A stretch of 64,000 bases of DNA from Pseudevernia furfuracea. Taxonomy: Eukaryota > Ascomycota > Lecanoromycetes > Lecanorales > Parmeliaceae. The position numbers and the translations under genes were made by a program. The stretch is from positions 558,001 to 622,000 of the forward strand of contig JAIUPT010000041.1 in NCBI GenBank assembly GCA_022315425.1. The letters are read 5' to 3'. The notes under the pieces were generated by a model. That model was not told the DNA's origin, did not search any database, and saw only the letters and a program-made list of their open reading frames with translations. Below, one piece after another: positions 21,971-33,376 of this stretch; position 1 is the stretch's first letter, and every line of letters begins with the position of its first letter.

Positions 21971-24900
21971 AAGAGCTGACATGCCTGATTCCGAAGCCTT
22001 GCCATTGACGGTGGCCTGCGGAATCAGCACTGCTGATTCAGTCCAAAAACGCGGTCGGAGTCGTTCTAGCCAGCCGTTTTTTTTTTTCGCGGGAGGGCGG
22101 ACGGCCGGTGAGTAAGTATCAGATCCCTCAAGGCCCAAATGATAAATCATAAGCCTGACCAACACTCACACCATCCCTGTGATCGCCGGTAAGACAGCGA
22201 AAGCTGAGCAGATTCCCGAGAACCTCAATGATAATAATGCAGCTGAGACCAATCTAGTAGCGAGCTCGACATCAATAGGTTAAGCCTGCACAAGGATATG
22301 TCCTGCCTAGCAGTGTTTCCGGAGTCCGGACTGATGATACCGCATTCCGCTGACCTCTCCAACTGCAATCCGGACCACCTCAAGGCTCAACCCGTCTTAC
22401 TGCACCTGCGGCGATCCACTTTACAAATCCAACAACTCCTGTGATTGCAGACCTGCAGTAAACCTTCTCTGATTCCACCTAGCCTGTCCCGCAAGTCCTG
22501 ATCACTCACCCACGGATGTAACATCAAATTCAAGGCGCCCAATGGTCCGGCCCCAATTCCTGGACTTTCAGCCAATTTGTAATTGCGCGACCTGACCGGT
22601 CTGACCAGCCTGACCTTCAATGTACAACGCTTCCGCTCAAACCCACTGCCTCGCTCAGCAGCCTCGCTGCTGCATCCGCCTTGAACTAAATCTCCATCGA
22701 CACCATACGCCCGATTCCTACAAGTCAAACTCCAGGGCACATCAGCATTCTGAGCACAGGGCGCCCAATTGACCTCCTTCCCCTACTCTCCCTCCGCCTT
22801 CAGCTCAACCTTCCCATTCCCAAAGAACATTTCGCATCCCTCCGCTAGATCCTATAGTATTCCCACCGTGGCGTCCGCAGCGTCCGAAAACGAATGCATC
22901 ATGCTGCCACACCACAGTTCGATGCGCCTGTTGGGTTTGTTGTCTTTCTACTTAGAGCGGCAGTCCTATGTCCAGACGATTGAATACCGTTGTGTAATTA
23001 TGCAGGAGCTACTGGTATGTTGGTGATTGACAGACCTCGAGTAAGTACAGCTTTTTCGTCGGCGATTTGGCTGCAGCATTGCATGGCGTATTCGCGTTGC
23101 GTTCGTGCTGCGTAGGGGTCAGTGATTGTGTTGTTGATTACTGGAGCCTGTTAAGGTGCTTGGGAGTGGAAAATCGGAGAGACGTACTAATACTAGGACG
23201 CAATTTGGCCGCGTATGCCGGGTGGATCGCTGACAGTGAAATGATTGGGGCCTACGATGCAATACAGCCGACAAGACCTTTGGGTTTGAACTTGATTTGT
23301 AATCGCACTTCATAATGTTATCTAATTCCTAAACATACGCCTGGTTTTCACTGCCAAAAGCATCAAAGCCGCCGCATCCTGGATTTGGCTCGAAGACGAG
23401 CGTGTACGAGTGACTGCGTATGTCGAAGGCACATACTGGGTATCTGGCGGTACCCAGTTGACGTCGCCGGGGGCTGCCATCGAGTAGTGGACGGAAGAAG
23501 CTATTTACCTATTCTTCCATCACGTCCCTCCAATACTCTGATTTCTGGATATACGCTCAACGAGAGCTCGAGAGGGAGAAAGCACCATGGAGACAAGTTC
23601 TTGCAGCAGACCATTTCACAGTCTTTGAGCTACTTCTCCGCCTCGTAGGCTGTCAAAAGACCAGATACACCAGCACGAATGCGAATGTTTCTGACATGAT
23701 TTTACCCTGAGTCTGACTAGAACCGCTTACAGTGTATACTCGGCCAGCAACGCGAGTAACCGTAATACCTCGCCTGCCTTGAATCCTTACTTGATACTAG
23801 ATATGACCTTCCAACATGCCTAATGCTGAGCAACGACAAAAAGACGAGACCCTACACGGATGCAGAGCAGATATGTTCCACTCCCGTAAAAGAATGTCCT
23901 CAGGCCACCAGCAACAGGAGCTTCAGACCTGGAATCACGACGGGAGGAATGTTCACCCGGCTGTATGTATGTATGTATGAGCCCTAATGCCAGACGCCAT
24001 CGTATAGAAATCGCGCCCCGATTGCGCCCTTTCGGAAACCAAAATTTTGCATCCTGTCGCGGTTGCTGTGGAAAAGATAAGTGTAGAGCGCGCGGATTGA
24101 CGAAATGGATTGGAAGATGGGGGCAGAGGAGGGGGGGGGGGCTGCTCCAAGGAGGGTTCTACATATGCGGGTGTTTGGGGGGTTTGGCGAGGCAGAGGAC
24201 GTTTCGAGGAGAGGGGGTCGGTCGTTCCAGACGTGTATCGGTTGCTGCTTTCAGAGGCGGGCGTTGAGTCTGACTAGTCGTATGAGTCCGGAGGTCTTTA
24301 ATCTGCAGAGAGTGGGGAGAATAGATAGGAGAAGGGAATGAGATTGATTCAGAGAGTTGCATGTAAGTTGTTGGCTTTTTCCGGGAGGGAGGTTGAGATT
24401 TTTTTTTGACGGAGCAGAATGAACGCTGGACCTTCCGGACGCTCTTGAGAGCTGGTCAGATGGCACAAGCTTTAGATTAGAAGACGCTTCAAAATCTATC
24501 AGATCGCAGAAATTCGCAATAACCCCTGAAGATTCATTGACAAGACCATAGGCAACAGCGACAGCACTCATCCTCCTCACACTCCTTCGCAGTCAGCGGT
24601 GTTGCATCGAGTCCAGTGTTCATCTGCCTATATGACACTTGCTAAATCTCTATGTCTTCTATCATATTCTCAACAATATTCTCAATAATATTCTCAATCC
24701 ATCTGCGATTAAGATTTCCCAAGATCTATCCCATGATGACATCTCTCTGTGCACTGCGCGACGAGCGACCAGTTTTTGCTTCCACATTATCAATCTGCGT
24801 TAACAGATAGATGTGTCTCTCGGTTTTCCTCTCCACTGAATGTGCCCTATTGAATGCTGAATAGCTCCACGAACTTCTTGTACTGGATTCCACACGGGCA

Positions 24901-25117
24901 AAGTCGGGCAACTCCAATTGTTTGAATGAGGCGGCAATCATCAATTGGGCTGTGAAACTGGGCCCACCATTCTCCAAAGAGGTGAAGCCAAATTCGTGTT
25001 GGACGAAAGATTAGATGGCCTTTCGTCTGGAGCTGATGTGGAGATGAATTCGACTCTCGTCGGGAAGCACTTTGCACCGTAGACATAGGACGTTCCTCCT
25101 ACAAGTATTGCTTGTCG
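21971..25117. other. Gene-poor intergenic stretch
   Basis: About 3.1 kb without a recognisable gene. It contains a perfect 9-bp palindrome (GAATCAGCACTGCTGATTC, 22021-22039), a GTAT microsatellite near 23961-23978 and a G run near 24131-24140. Short open frames lack motifs. Confidence 0.4.
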
Positions 25118-26228
25118 TCAACGCCGCTGCTTGGTCCAGGCCTTGACGAATTCATCCTTATCCTTGACACCAAGGCCTACTCTTTTTACCCTTCCCAATC
25201 TCGCCAATGCCTCAGCGACTTTGTCCAACACTCGCTTTTCCGCTGCGTTCATGTTATCGGCATCTTCCGAACTGAGCAATGTGTCCGAACTGCTCCCTCT
25301 GTCCTCATACAGCATCTCTCTCTCTATTAGACTGGTAGAGTTTCTAGTCGCTGGCGACTGAGATGTGTTGTGGACGCTTTCAGCAATCCTCACGCGGATG
25401 CAATGGGTGGGTTTGCTCAAAAGGTTCCAAACAAATGATATGTATGTGCCGGGTACTGGCGTCGTGATGTCTCCTGCGGTGTATCGAAGGCTTATTGGGA
25501 AGATCTTGGCTTCGGGAGGTGCCGTGAGAAGTGATGGGCTGAAGGGAAGGATGCCTCGCCCGTTGGTTGTCGTGCACTCAGGGTAGACCACAACAGCCTG
25601 GCCTGGATATTGCTGGATGAGGGTCTGCAGATCTGTAAGTTTTGCATTCCTCGGCGGATCAAGTCGTGGATATTGAAAAGCGCGAAGCATGGCATAGAAC
25701 AATGATATGCGATGCACAAGACGGGTCGATGGATAGGAGGCCGTAAAAACAGGATCAAAGATGGCCGCGAGGTACAGAGAGTCAAGCGGAGAGGTATAGG
25801 AACAGGCAATAATGGAGCCTGGTTGCGGCAATCGTTCCTTGTGGTGTTTGGCGAGAGAGCTGGGGGTACATGATCAGTGATCTATCCAGCATATCTGACA
25901 TAGCGCACGCACCCCTTCTTGACACCATCAATTTGAAGATCGATCCACCAGACTCCAGGTGCACCAAGTATGAGCCACAACGACGCTTTCTTCCCTAAAG
26001 ATCCAATCGGCAGCCATTGTAGCACAAAGAAGTAACTCAAAGTAACCGTGAAAAGTATTGGCAGCCGGATGAGGAGTAAGAAGAGGTGGAAGGGCAGATA
26101 GATCCCGGAAGATTGAGTAGGTATTGGTAAAAACGGTGCAATCCCCGAGCCTGAAGCGCGTCAGTACCTGAATCCAAATGGTTTAACTGTGAAGTACCTC
26201 GATCTCTGAATTGCGAGTATTTCTCCAT
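25118..26228 (-). CDS. LOA1/VPS66-type lysophosphatidic acid acyltransferase, 336 aa
   Basis: Three exons: 26228-26198, 26150-25913, 25859-25118. The N-terminus MEKYSQFRDRGSGIAPFLP resembles the start of yeast Loa1/Vps66 (MEKY..RD.GTGIAPFLP, from memory). A hydrophobic helix follows at about 27-58. The acyltransferase core shows CSYTSPLD at 109-116 and PECTTTNGRGILPF at 183-196, equivalent to PlsC motifs I and III. Motif I lacks the usual His before the Asp (Tyr or Ser sits there); as far as I recall yeast Loa1 has the same change. The known yeast enzyme acylates lysophosphatidic acid with oleoyl-CoA at the ER and lipid droplets. The C-terminus is a lysine-rich tail. Confidence 0.85.
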
Positions 26229-26791
26229 GTTTCCTCGTAGAGGTCTGCTAGAAGGCTCAAGGCACGACAATGTCAGAAGCAATGTATGAATAGTCTATGA
26301 AGCAGGCCATGTATATGCGCACACAGAAGCCAGAGAGGGGGGTATCAAAGTCCTTATCCAGAGTGGTGACATGCCATGTGCCACTACGAATGGGATTTCG
26401 GAAAGCCTCCGGGAATAAGAATAAATGCGCCTATCGGCCAGTCCAAGAGACCTGCAGCTAACTCCCTGCTAGTTCGAATACATGTTAGCGGCGAATCCGC
26501 CGTTGCTCTGTTTACATTTACATCTTTTCGGTCATCGTCTGTCAGAACCTTCAACCTTCACTTGTGATCGTGCGAAGCCGGGGCTCAAGCATTCAGGGAA
26601 TGAACTTATCCAGTCGCTCACTACTCTAGGCCACTAGACACCTTTTGCTGCAATGGATCACCACAATGAGAGCTCGGTGCGCTTCCGGGGCATGTCAGCT
26701 ACCTACCCCAGTGCGTGGCTAACGCCAATAACAGTTTGCCTCGCATTTACGACTTCCTAGTAAGATTCTGTCCCCCGGTAGACTGTCCGAG
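26229..26791. promoter_or_regulatory. Divergent promoter region, acyltransferase / kinesin
   Basis: 560 bp between two divergent ATGs. No other coding sequence is supported. Confidence 0.45.
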
Positions 26792-29645
26792 ATGTCGGCC
26801 TCAGCAACGAATGCTCGCACAACGGCTATGCCACCTCCGCAGAACACGAATACCCATAAGCGAAAGACCTTGACTGAACGCGCTGGAGAGCCCAGCGGAA
26901 GACCTGCGCCTGCCCCTCCAAGTTCTCGCCCGATCTATGCCCATTTCAGGGCAACATCGATTGCTGGCGTTTCTCGGGACTCCTCCCTATCATCCTCGCT
27001 ATCGTCTCGGCAAACATCGGGAGCATCAATGCGGAATGCCTCAAACAGCTCTTACTCAAGCAGTGTCGGTACCCGCCCGCCATCCACACAATTAAACAGG
27101 CCACAATCCGCCATGGCGGCACACTCTCGAATACAGAAACCCCTCTCTACTATCGGTCGGCCGGCTACATCGCAAGAAGTATATGAGGAAGAGCCTGGAA
27201 TGGCCCGGACACTTGGCAAAAGGAAGGGTAGGATCCCAATTTCTTCATGCCCAAACCCCCTGGATGACCGTGATACGTTGCGAGCACCCAAGCTTAGAGG
27301 ACGTTCACTTCGCGATTGCTCATTGAGCACTAAGTTCAACACTCTTTCCCTGACGAGTGGGCAAACACAGTCTACTCCCAAAGTAGAAGTGCAAATCCCT
27401 ACCACTCCATCCCACATCCCGAAACTTGTTTCCCAAGTTGCATCACCTGCGAAGACCCCAAGTCCTAGCAAACCCCCAAAGAAAACACCCAGGACTGCAC
27501 CAGCTCTACCACTTTATCTGACCCGCTCATCTAACGAAGTCATAGCATGGGACACCGATAGCCGCCTCGAAGAAGTCGAGAACATGTGCTCGCAATTCAA
27601 AGAAAAGATGGATGGTGCGACAACGGAGAGCAAGAGCTTGCAGGAGCTCATAGGGGTGTACAAGGTCAGAGGTGCGTCATTCTTAAGCGTTCTTGTCTCA
27701 ATGCCACTCAAATTTAACAAATACAGTTGCGGAGTTGGAATCTATCAGGACTTTATTGACCACAAGCAACACTGCCCTTCAGACTGATCTTGACGCTATC
27801 AAGGCTCGAGTTGAGGAAACTTCAGAGGCCTTGGAAGATGCGAAGAGGTGCGGCTCTACAGTCTTACTTTCCGACAATAGAGTTGGGGCATGACTAAATA
27901 GAGCAGGTACCAAAACGTTCGACTTGATGACATGCAGAGGCAACACAATCGCGAACTTGATGATATTCGACACAATGCAGAGACGGAGCGCCGGTCGTTG
28001 GTCAGAGATCATACAGAGAAGCTGGAGGAGATTCGGCGGACCTTGGGGAATGCGTTGGAAGACGAGAAAATCAGCCATCAAAGAGAAGTGCAAGCACTCA
28101 ACACCGAAGGCGCGTCAACTCAACGGGAAAAGGAGAAGGAATTGGAGAATCAGAGGGACGCCTTCACCGCTCTTGAGACGGAATTGGACGCCTTGAAGAC
28201 CAATGTTGCTCATGAACGAGAGATCAACGAACAACTGCGGGCGAAGCTTGCCGAGTCAGCGACCAGAGAAATCGATCTTGAGACGTCAGTCCGGAGACTA
28301 GAGGGCCATATCCATTTCCTGGAATCGGATAACAAAAGCCAATCGCAAGCTTTTGCAGATTTGGAGATGAGGATGCAGAACGCTATTCAGACCGCTGCAG
28401 AGGCTATGGACAAACTGAGAACTGAAGAGACTTTGCGAAGGAAATTGCATAATCAGGTGCAGGAATTGAAAGGCAATATCAGGGTCTTCTGCCGCGTCAG
28501 GCCTTCCCTCGAATCGGATCCAGTTGACGAGTCTGCACGAATTGCATACCCAGATGATGAGACAGATTCGAAAGAGGTTGAGGTCATGGGCGCCGAAGAA
28601 AAGAGCAGTCTTGGCACCATTACGACCAAGAAGCATCCTTTTGCTTTCGACCGAGTCTTTGGACCCAAGTCTCGAAATCAGGACGTTTTTGGGGAGATTA
28701 GCCAGCTCGTGCAAAGTGCTTTGGACGGCTATAACGTGTGCATCTTCTGCTATGGTCAGACTGGCTCCGGCAAAACCTACACAATGTCAGCAAGCGATGG
28801 CATGATTCCTCTCGCTGTCAACCAAATCTATGAGACTGCCAAGTCGCTGGAGGAGAAGGGGTGGCAATACAAGATGGAAGGGTCTTTTATCGAAGTCTAT
28901 AACGAGGAGCTTAATGACCTTCTCGGCAAAGCCAATGACATGGACAAGAAGAAGCATGAGATCAAGCATGATATGGCGAAAGGCAAGACGACCATTACCA
29001 ACATCACAACAGTCGAGCTAGACGCTCCTTCGAAGGTCGACGACATTCTCCAGCGCGCATCAAACAATCGGTCGGTAGCATCTACCAAGGCTAATGAAAG
29101 ATCGTCGCGCAGTCACTCGGTTTTCATCCTGAAGCTTATTGGCGAGAACAGCATCACAGGCGAAAAAAGCGAAGGCACGCTGAACCTTGTGGATCTAGCT
29201 GGTAGCGAGCGATTGAATCACAGCGGCGCTGTCGGTGAACGATTGAAGGAGACACAGAATATCAACAAGAGCTTGAGCTGTCTGGGTGATGTCATCGGTG
29301 CCCTGGGTCAGGGCAAGGAGGCAGGACACGTGCCCTACAGGAACAGCAAGGTACGCAGTCAATTTCGGAATTAAATCTCTCGCTTTTTTCAGATGTACTG
29401 ACCAGTTGTCTAGCTTACGTACCTTCTACAAACGTCTCTGGGCGGTAACTCGAAAACCTTGATGTTCGTCATGATCAGTCCGCTTCAGGCCCATCTCAGT
29501 GAGACCTTAACAAGCCTGAAGTTCGCAACAAAGGCAAGCTCCTTGTATTTACCTCGGAAAGCCAGATCGCTAACGTAGTATACTTCAGGTCCACAACACG
29601 CATATTGGAACGGCAAGGAAACAGACAAAGATGCGAGACGTCTGA
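26792..29645 (+). CDS. klpA: Kinesin-14, C-terminal motor (KlpA/Kar3 type), 873 aa
   Basis: Five exons: 26792-27671, 27727-27847, 27907-29350, 29414-29533, 29589-29645. The N-terminal 290 residues are basic, Ser/Pro-rich (SPAKTPSPSKPPKK), a likely microtubule-binding tail. A coiled coil covers about 280-515. The motor starts at ELKGNIRVFCRVRP (about 519), with P-loop GQTGSGKTYTM (about 617), switch I NERSSRSHSVF, switch II DLAGSER and the end KFATKVHNTHIGTA. A motor at the C-terminus with a preceding GN neck defines the minus-end-directed kinesin-14 group, needed for spindle function in Aspergillus. The fourth intron begins GCAAG, a GC-AG intron; ignoring it would truncate the last 18 residues. 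Confidence 0.96.
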
Positions 29646-30047
29646 TCAGGATCTCCGGTACGGATGACCTTTACATTTCTTCGTTTATGGCTTTCAGGGG
29701 TTGGTTTCCCCCATCTTGTGGGGTTGGTCGGGCGTATTAAGCAGCATTGTCTCAGGAGTCCTTGATCGAGGCCAAGAATCGCCTCAGTCACGAATGTACA
29801 TCTTTCAGATATACCAATGAAGTCTGGGTGAGGCTGAAAATACGCCCTACTAGTAGTACTAAGCCAGACTGGGAGTTTCAGCTCTGAGCTAAAAGTTCCG
29901 AGCTCGAGGCTGCATCCAACGTCATGCCTAGAGTAGTAGTAGCCCAACACCATATCGTTTCCCCCCTATTCATTGCAACGCCCCTTCAACCATGAGTGCA
30001 GCTGGGGCGCACCCTCTTCATTAACATCAACATCAACTCATCTCGTC
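29646..30047. other. Short intergenic region
   Basis: Between the kinesin stop and the acetyltransferase start. Nothing recognised. Confidence 0.4.
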
Positions 30048-31310
30048 ATGACCAGCCGCTTTTCCTTGCGCTCTCCTACTCACACGACTCCAGCCCCGAG
30101 AATGCCCCAAACAATCGCTCCAGCAATTGCCCACGTGACATCGATACCAATCAAAGCCTCCTACAAAATAGCCGTAGCTCTCCCACAAGACATCCCCTAC
30201 CTCACCACGATCCAGTGGGCCGCCCTGACCTCAAACCCATTGATCAAAACCCTCTACCCGCACGGCCCCACTCCCGCCCTCACAGCCTTCACACGGAACT
30301 CCTATACAAAAGCGCTGCAGTTTCCGTCTGTCCGTATCATCAAAGCTACGGATACTGACAGAGGAGAGATTGTGGCGTTTGCGAAATGGATCAAATATCC
30401 GGAAGAGATACCGGAACCTCTGGAAGGCGAAGGGGGCAGGATTCAAAGTGTAGGACAAGCGGGCGGGGGAGGCTGGAGTAAGGGAAATATTCCGAGTCAA
30501 AAACCTGACGACGTCGATAAGAGAGCGCTGGGTGACTGGAATGGAGTCATAACACAGATGAGGAGGGGGATTATGAAGAATAGACGGCATACATGTCGCG
30601 CGACGCCAGACCCGTGCAGTTTGGAGTGTTATTTTGGAAGTATTGCACCTGCGCTATGGGGTGAGCCTTCTCACAAAGTAAACAACGCAATCAATCCTTG
30701 GGAAGCTAATCACAGCACACGCACAGTGCTCGATATCCTCCACACGCATCCTTCCCACCAAGGCCGAGGCGCCGGCGCCCAATTAGTAAAGTGGGGCATC
30801 GACCTCGCGGACAAAGAGCGCTTACAATGCTATCTCGAGTCCTCTCCAGCCGGGTATCCGCTCTTCAAAAAATACGACTTCGAAGATGTCACAGAGATGG
30901 AGATTGAACTCAACAAATACAAAGACCATCGCTACGGACAGTACAAATACAAGCACATAGTCATGATACGACCTCCCAATGTCCCGCCAAAGGTTCCGCC
31001 GAAGGATTCAGTTGTTGAAAAACATCCTATTGGATACTGGGATTTTGGACTGCCTACCACAGCGGAGAGTTCGGAGACTGATAACGATAGCAGTAGTGAC
31101 AAGGGCCCTGGTGCGGTATCGGAGACGAATAGACAATATGGAATCGTTGGTGCTGTGGGAGGGACGAGGCAGGAACCATTCAGGCCGGCGAGCCATTTTG
31201 GGATTTTGGATACGGTTAGTGAGGGCGGGGAGGGCGTGAGTCGGCCTACGAGTCATATCATGTCTGGAAATGCTGGGGAGGAACCTTCGAGGCCAGTGTC
31301 GTTGATATAG
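30048..31310 (+). CDS. GNAT-family N-acetyltransferase, about 398 aa
   Basis: Start at ATG 30048 (MTSRFSLR), alternative ATG 30102. Likely intron 30661-30726 (66 bp, GTGAGC...ACGCACAG); being a multiple of three with no stop it would read through if unspliced. Spliced, the core reads VLDILHTHPSHQGRGAGAQL, the acetyl-CoA binding motif A (Q-x-x-G-x-G/A), then CYLESSPAGYPLFKKYDF. This is the common fungal GNAT layout in which a divergent N-terminus (IPYLTTIQWAAL, IVAFAKWIKYP) precedes motif A. The region 30560-30660 fits the family poorly and may hide another small intron. The last 90 residues are low complexity with repeated RPASH/RPTSH/RPVS motifs. Substrate unknown. Confidence 0.85.
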   Translation: MTSRFSLRSPTHTTPAPRMPQTIAPAIAHVTSIPIKASYKIAVALPQDIPYLTTIQWAALTSNPLIKTLYPHGPTPALTAFTRNSYTKALQFPSVRIIKATDTDRGEIVAFAKWIKYPEEIPEPLEGEGGRIQSVGQAGGGGWSKGNIPSQKPDDVDKRALGDWNGVITQMRRGIMKNRRHTCRATPDPCSLECYFGSIAPALWGEPSHKVNNAINPWEANHSTRTVLDILHTHPSHQGRGAGAQLVKWGIDLADKERLQCYLESSPAGYPLFKKYDFEDVTEMEIELNKYKDHRYGQYKYKHIVMIRPPNVPPKVPPKDSVVEKHPIGYWDFGLPTTAESSETDNDSSSDKGPGAVSETNRQYGIVGAVGGTRQEPFRPASHFGILDTVSEGGEGVSRPTSHIMSGNAGEEPSRPVSLI

Positions 31311-32200
31311 GGAAGCAAGGGCTGTTACTGCGGCCGTATCATACGGATAAGTCTCCTTGCTATGAAGACGATCCGAGACAAGCGAGCGCTCCATCGCCGA
31401 GATGGGCAGACCACAAAGGAAAGATCCATTAGGCCCGCAAATACGCGCTTCTAGCCAGGACAGACGACTCCGCCGGAGTTACTGGGAGCCACTTCGGCTC
31501 TTCGATATCACGAGACTCTGTTCGGGGTTGACCCATATCTAGGTGAGCTGACAACAGTCACGCTTCATAACACGAATAGCAGACGAAATCTTTCATTGCT
31601 TATTTATGACCCCGCAGGGAATGAAAGTCGTGCAACAGGAAGCTTCAGCAGGGCGCCTAGTGCAAAATTCCCTGTTGGGTGGGCTACTTGACTAGCGACT
31701 TGTATGGGCTGTGCTGCAAACAGTGCGGTGCTGAATCTGCAAGCTTATGGCAATTCTCAATCGCCCCAGTAAACCGGGAGGTACATTTAAGACTTCTGTG
31801 CCACTGCATGTCAAATAAGTGAAAGACATCTATCGTGGAAATGCAATCTTATCCGATCTGTAAAAGAGTCCACAATGGTATCTCACATCTTAACCGTGAA
31901 GACGGCTTAAGATTACCATGAAGGTTTGCAACGTGGGTTACCCAAAACAGCAGCTTTCTCAAGCACAATTCCGAAACTGATTCCAGCGCCTTGATTTCAA
32001 TCTACACTTTATTCGTACCTCTCTCTCGACATTGAGATGTATTCAGAGAGAGTGTAGCAACAGTCGTCGTGCAAAAATAGGGGGGGGACTTCAGGTTCCA
32101 AATCCGCACCAGGCAAAACCGTCAGCAAAAGTGGCAACTCCACAAGCTCCCCAACCTTTTTTCTTGGCTTCTGTTGAAATATTGATGACGGCTTGATTTG
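31311..32200. other. Intergenic, no gene recognised
   Basis: No motifs on either strand. A G run lies near 32081-32088. Confidence 0.4.
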
Positions 32201-32930
32201 TTATTCTATGGAGTTACTTGTAGTACATGCCAAGCACATCAAGGGCTGGGTTGCTGAGTTCCTCCCCCCCCATTTGCAGCGAAGACCTATATTGCACACC
32301 CCCTGAGGCTTGGAGCTGTAGCGTCCATGGATCCATTGCCCGTGTGTCCTGTCCTGCTCCGAAGCCTCCTTGAACCCGTCAAAAACCTCTGCTTGATTCG
32401 CTTCGTTCTGGCGTGACGGGGAAAAATCGGGGAAGAGTGCTTTGAACTCGTGTGTGATGTGCCCAACCGTGTAGGGAGGGGGCTTCCCGTGGCTTGTTGT
32501 AGGGTAGGTTATATCGAGTGACATTCGTAGGCTAGGCGCTCGAGCGGGTGTTTGTTGAGTCCTTCGTGCCTTTTTTTTTCGAATCATCCTCCCCCTGACT
32601 GCCTTGTCCTGAGCCTCTTCCACGGTTGTTGCCTCTTGTTTTTTTTTGTTGAACCTCTTCGTGGCAGCGGCCATGGCTTGTTCTTCGTCGTCTCGCTTGA
32701 GGAGGCGGTCTTCTTCGTGAAGAAGTGTGACAATTTTGTCGAACTCCGGCATGGCATCCAGCGATGTGATGAGACGGTGTATAAAATCCTTGTACTTCAC
32801 GTCCCAATTGTTTAACAACAACGCAACGAGGGTCCAGTCATCGATTGGGGCCCCCGTACGCTTGAGATCTCTTGATTTTGCTCGTATGTTTGCAAACGTA
32901 AGTCTCCATCGAGGAGTTGTTGCTGCTGGT
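32201..32930 (-). pseudogene. Copia-type gag-like fragment
   Basis: The minus strand reads ANIRAKSRDLKRTGAPIDDW, then LLLNNWDVKYKDFIHRLITS, FDKIVTLLHEEDRLLKRDDE and AMAAATKRFNKKK. The wording (a short spacer rule, LL-N-L-.KY..F, then LL.EE.RL) is that of retrotransposon gag of the UBN2 type. The tail of the frame to 32201 has no zinc knuckle and is not recognisable, and no pol follows. The fragment probably starts just upstream of 32930 where a stop and Gln-rich frame (DQQQQLL) appear in a neighbouring frame. It is unlike the gag at 1927-2931, so it comes from another family. Confidence 0.55.
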
Positions 32931-33239
32931 CATTGTTCATTGTTGCAGTCCAAAGTTCTTGAAATTTGGTAAAGCGGAGCACAAGTCATGTCAGGCATGG
33001 GGTTTGATAGCGCATCTTTTAAGCTAAAACTTCTACTTAGATTCTAAAGTAGATTCCCGTCGTACCATTATGTCGAACCTCAGAATATCACACCCCCACC
33101 CCATCCCTACCCGCGAACCTTGCAATCCCGCATCGTGCACATCGTTCGTGAATCATGGTCGGGGTTCCATTATAGTGGCCCGTTACGGACCGCAGACGGT
33201 ATAGAAAGTCTTTATGCTACCGGCGGCACGTCCACAGAC

Positions 33240-33376
33240 GGTGGTGCAGAATGTTGGTTTCCAGGCGGCGGCGGCATCCCTCACATAGACGGTGGTGGAG
33301 AGGGTGGGTTCCAGGGCGACATCCCTCCCGCAGGCGGTGGTGCAGGGGGTGGATTTCCAGACGGCGCTGTAGTAGA
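33240..33376 (+). repeat. GC-rich minisatellite, three imperfect units of 45-51 bp
   Basis: Units start at 33240, 33291 and 33336 with GGTGGTG(C/G)AG, each running through GG.TTTCCAG/GGTTCCAG and a GACATCCC/GGCATCCC block. All spacings are multiples of three, and the plus frame reads a Gly-rich repeat (GGGEGGFQGDIPP, GGGAGGGFPDG). No gene around it is supported. Confidence 0.7.
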
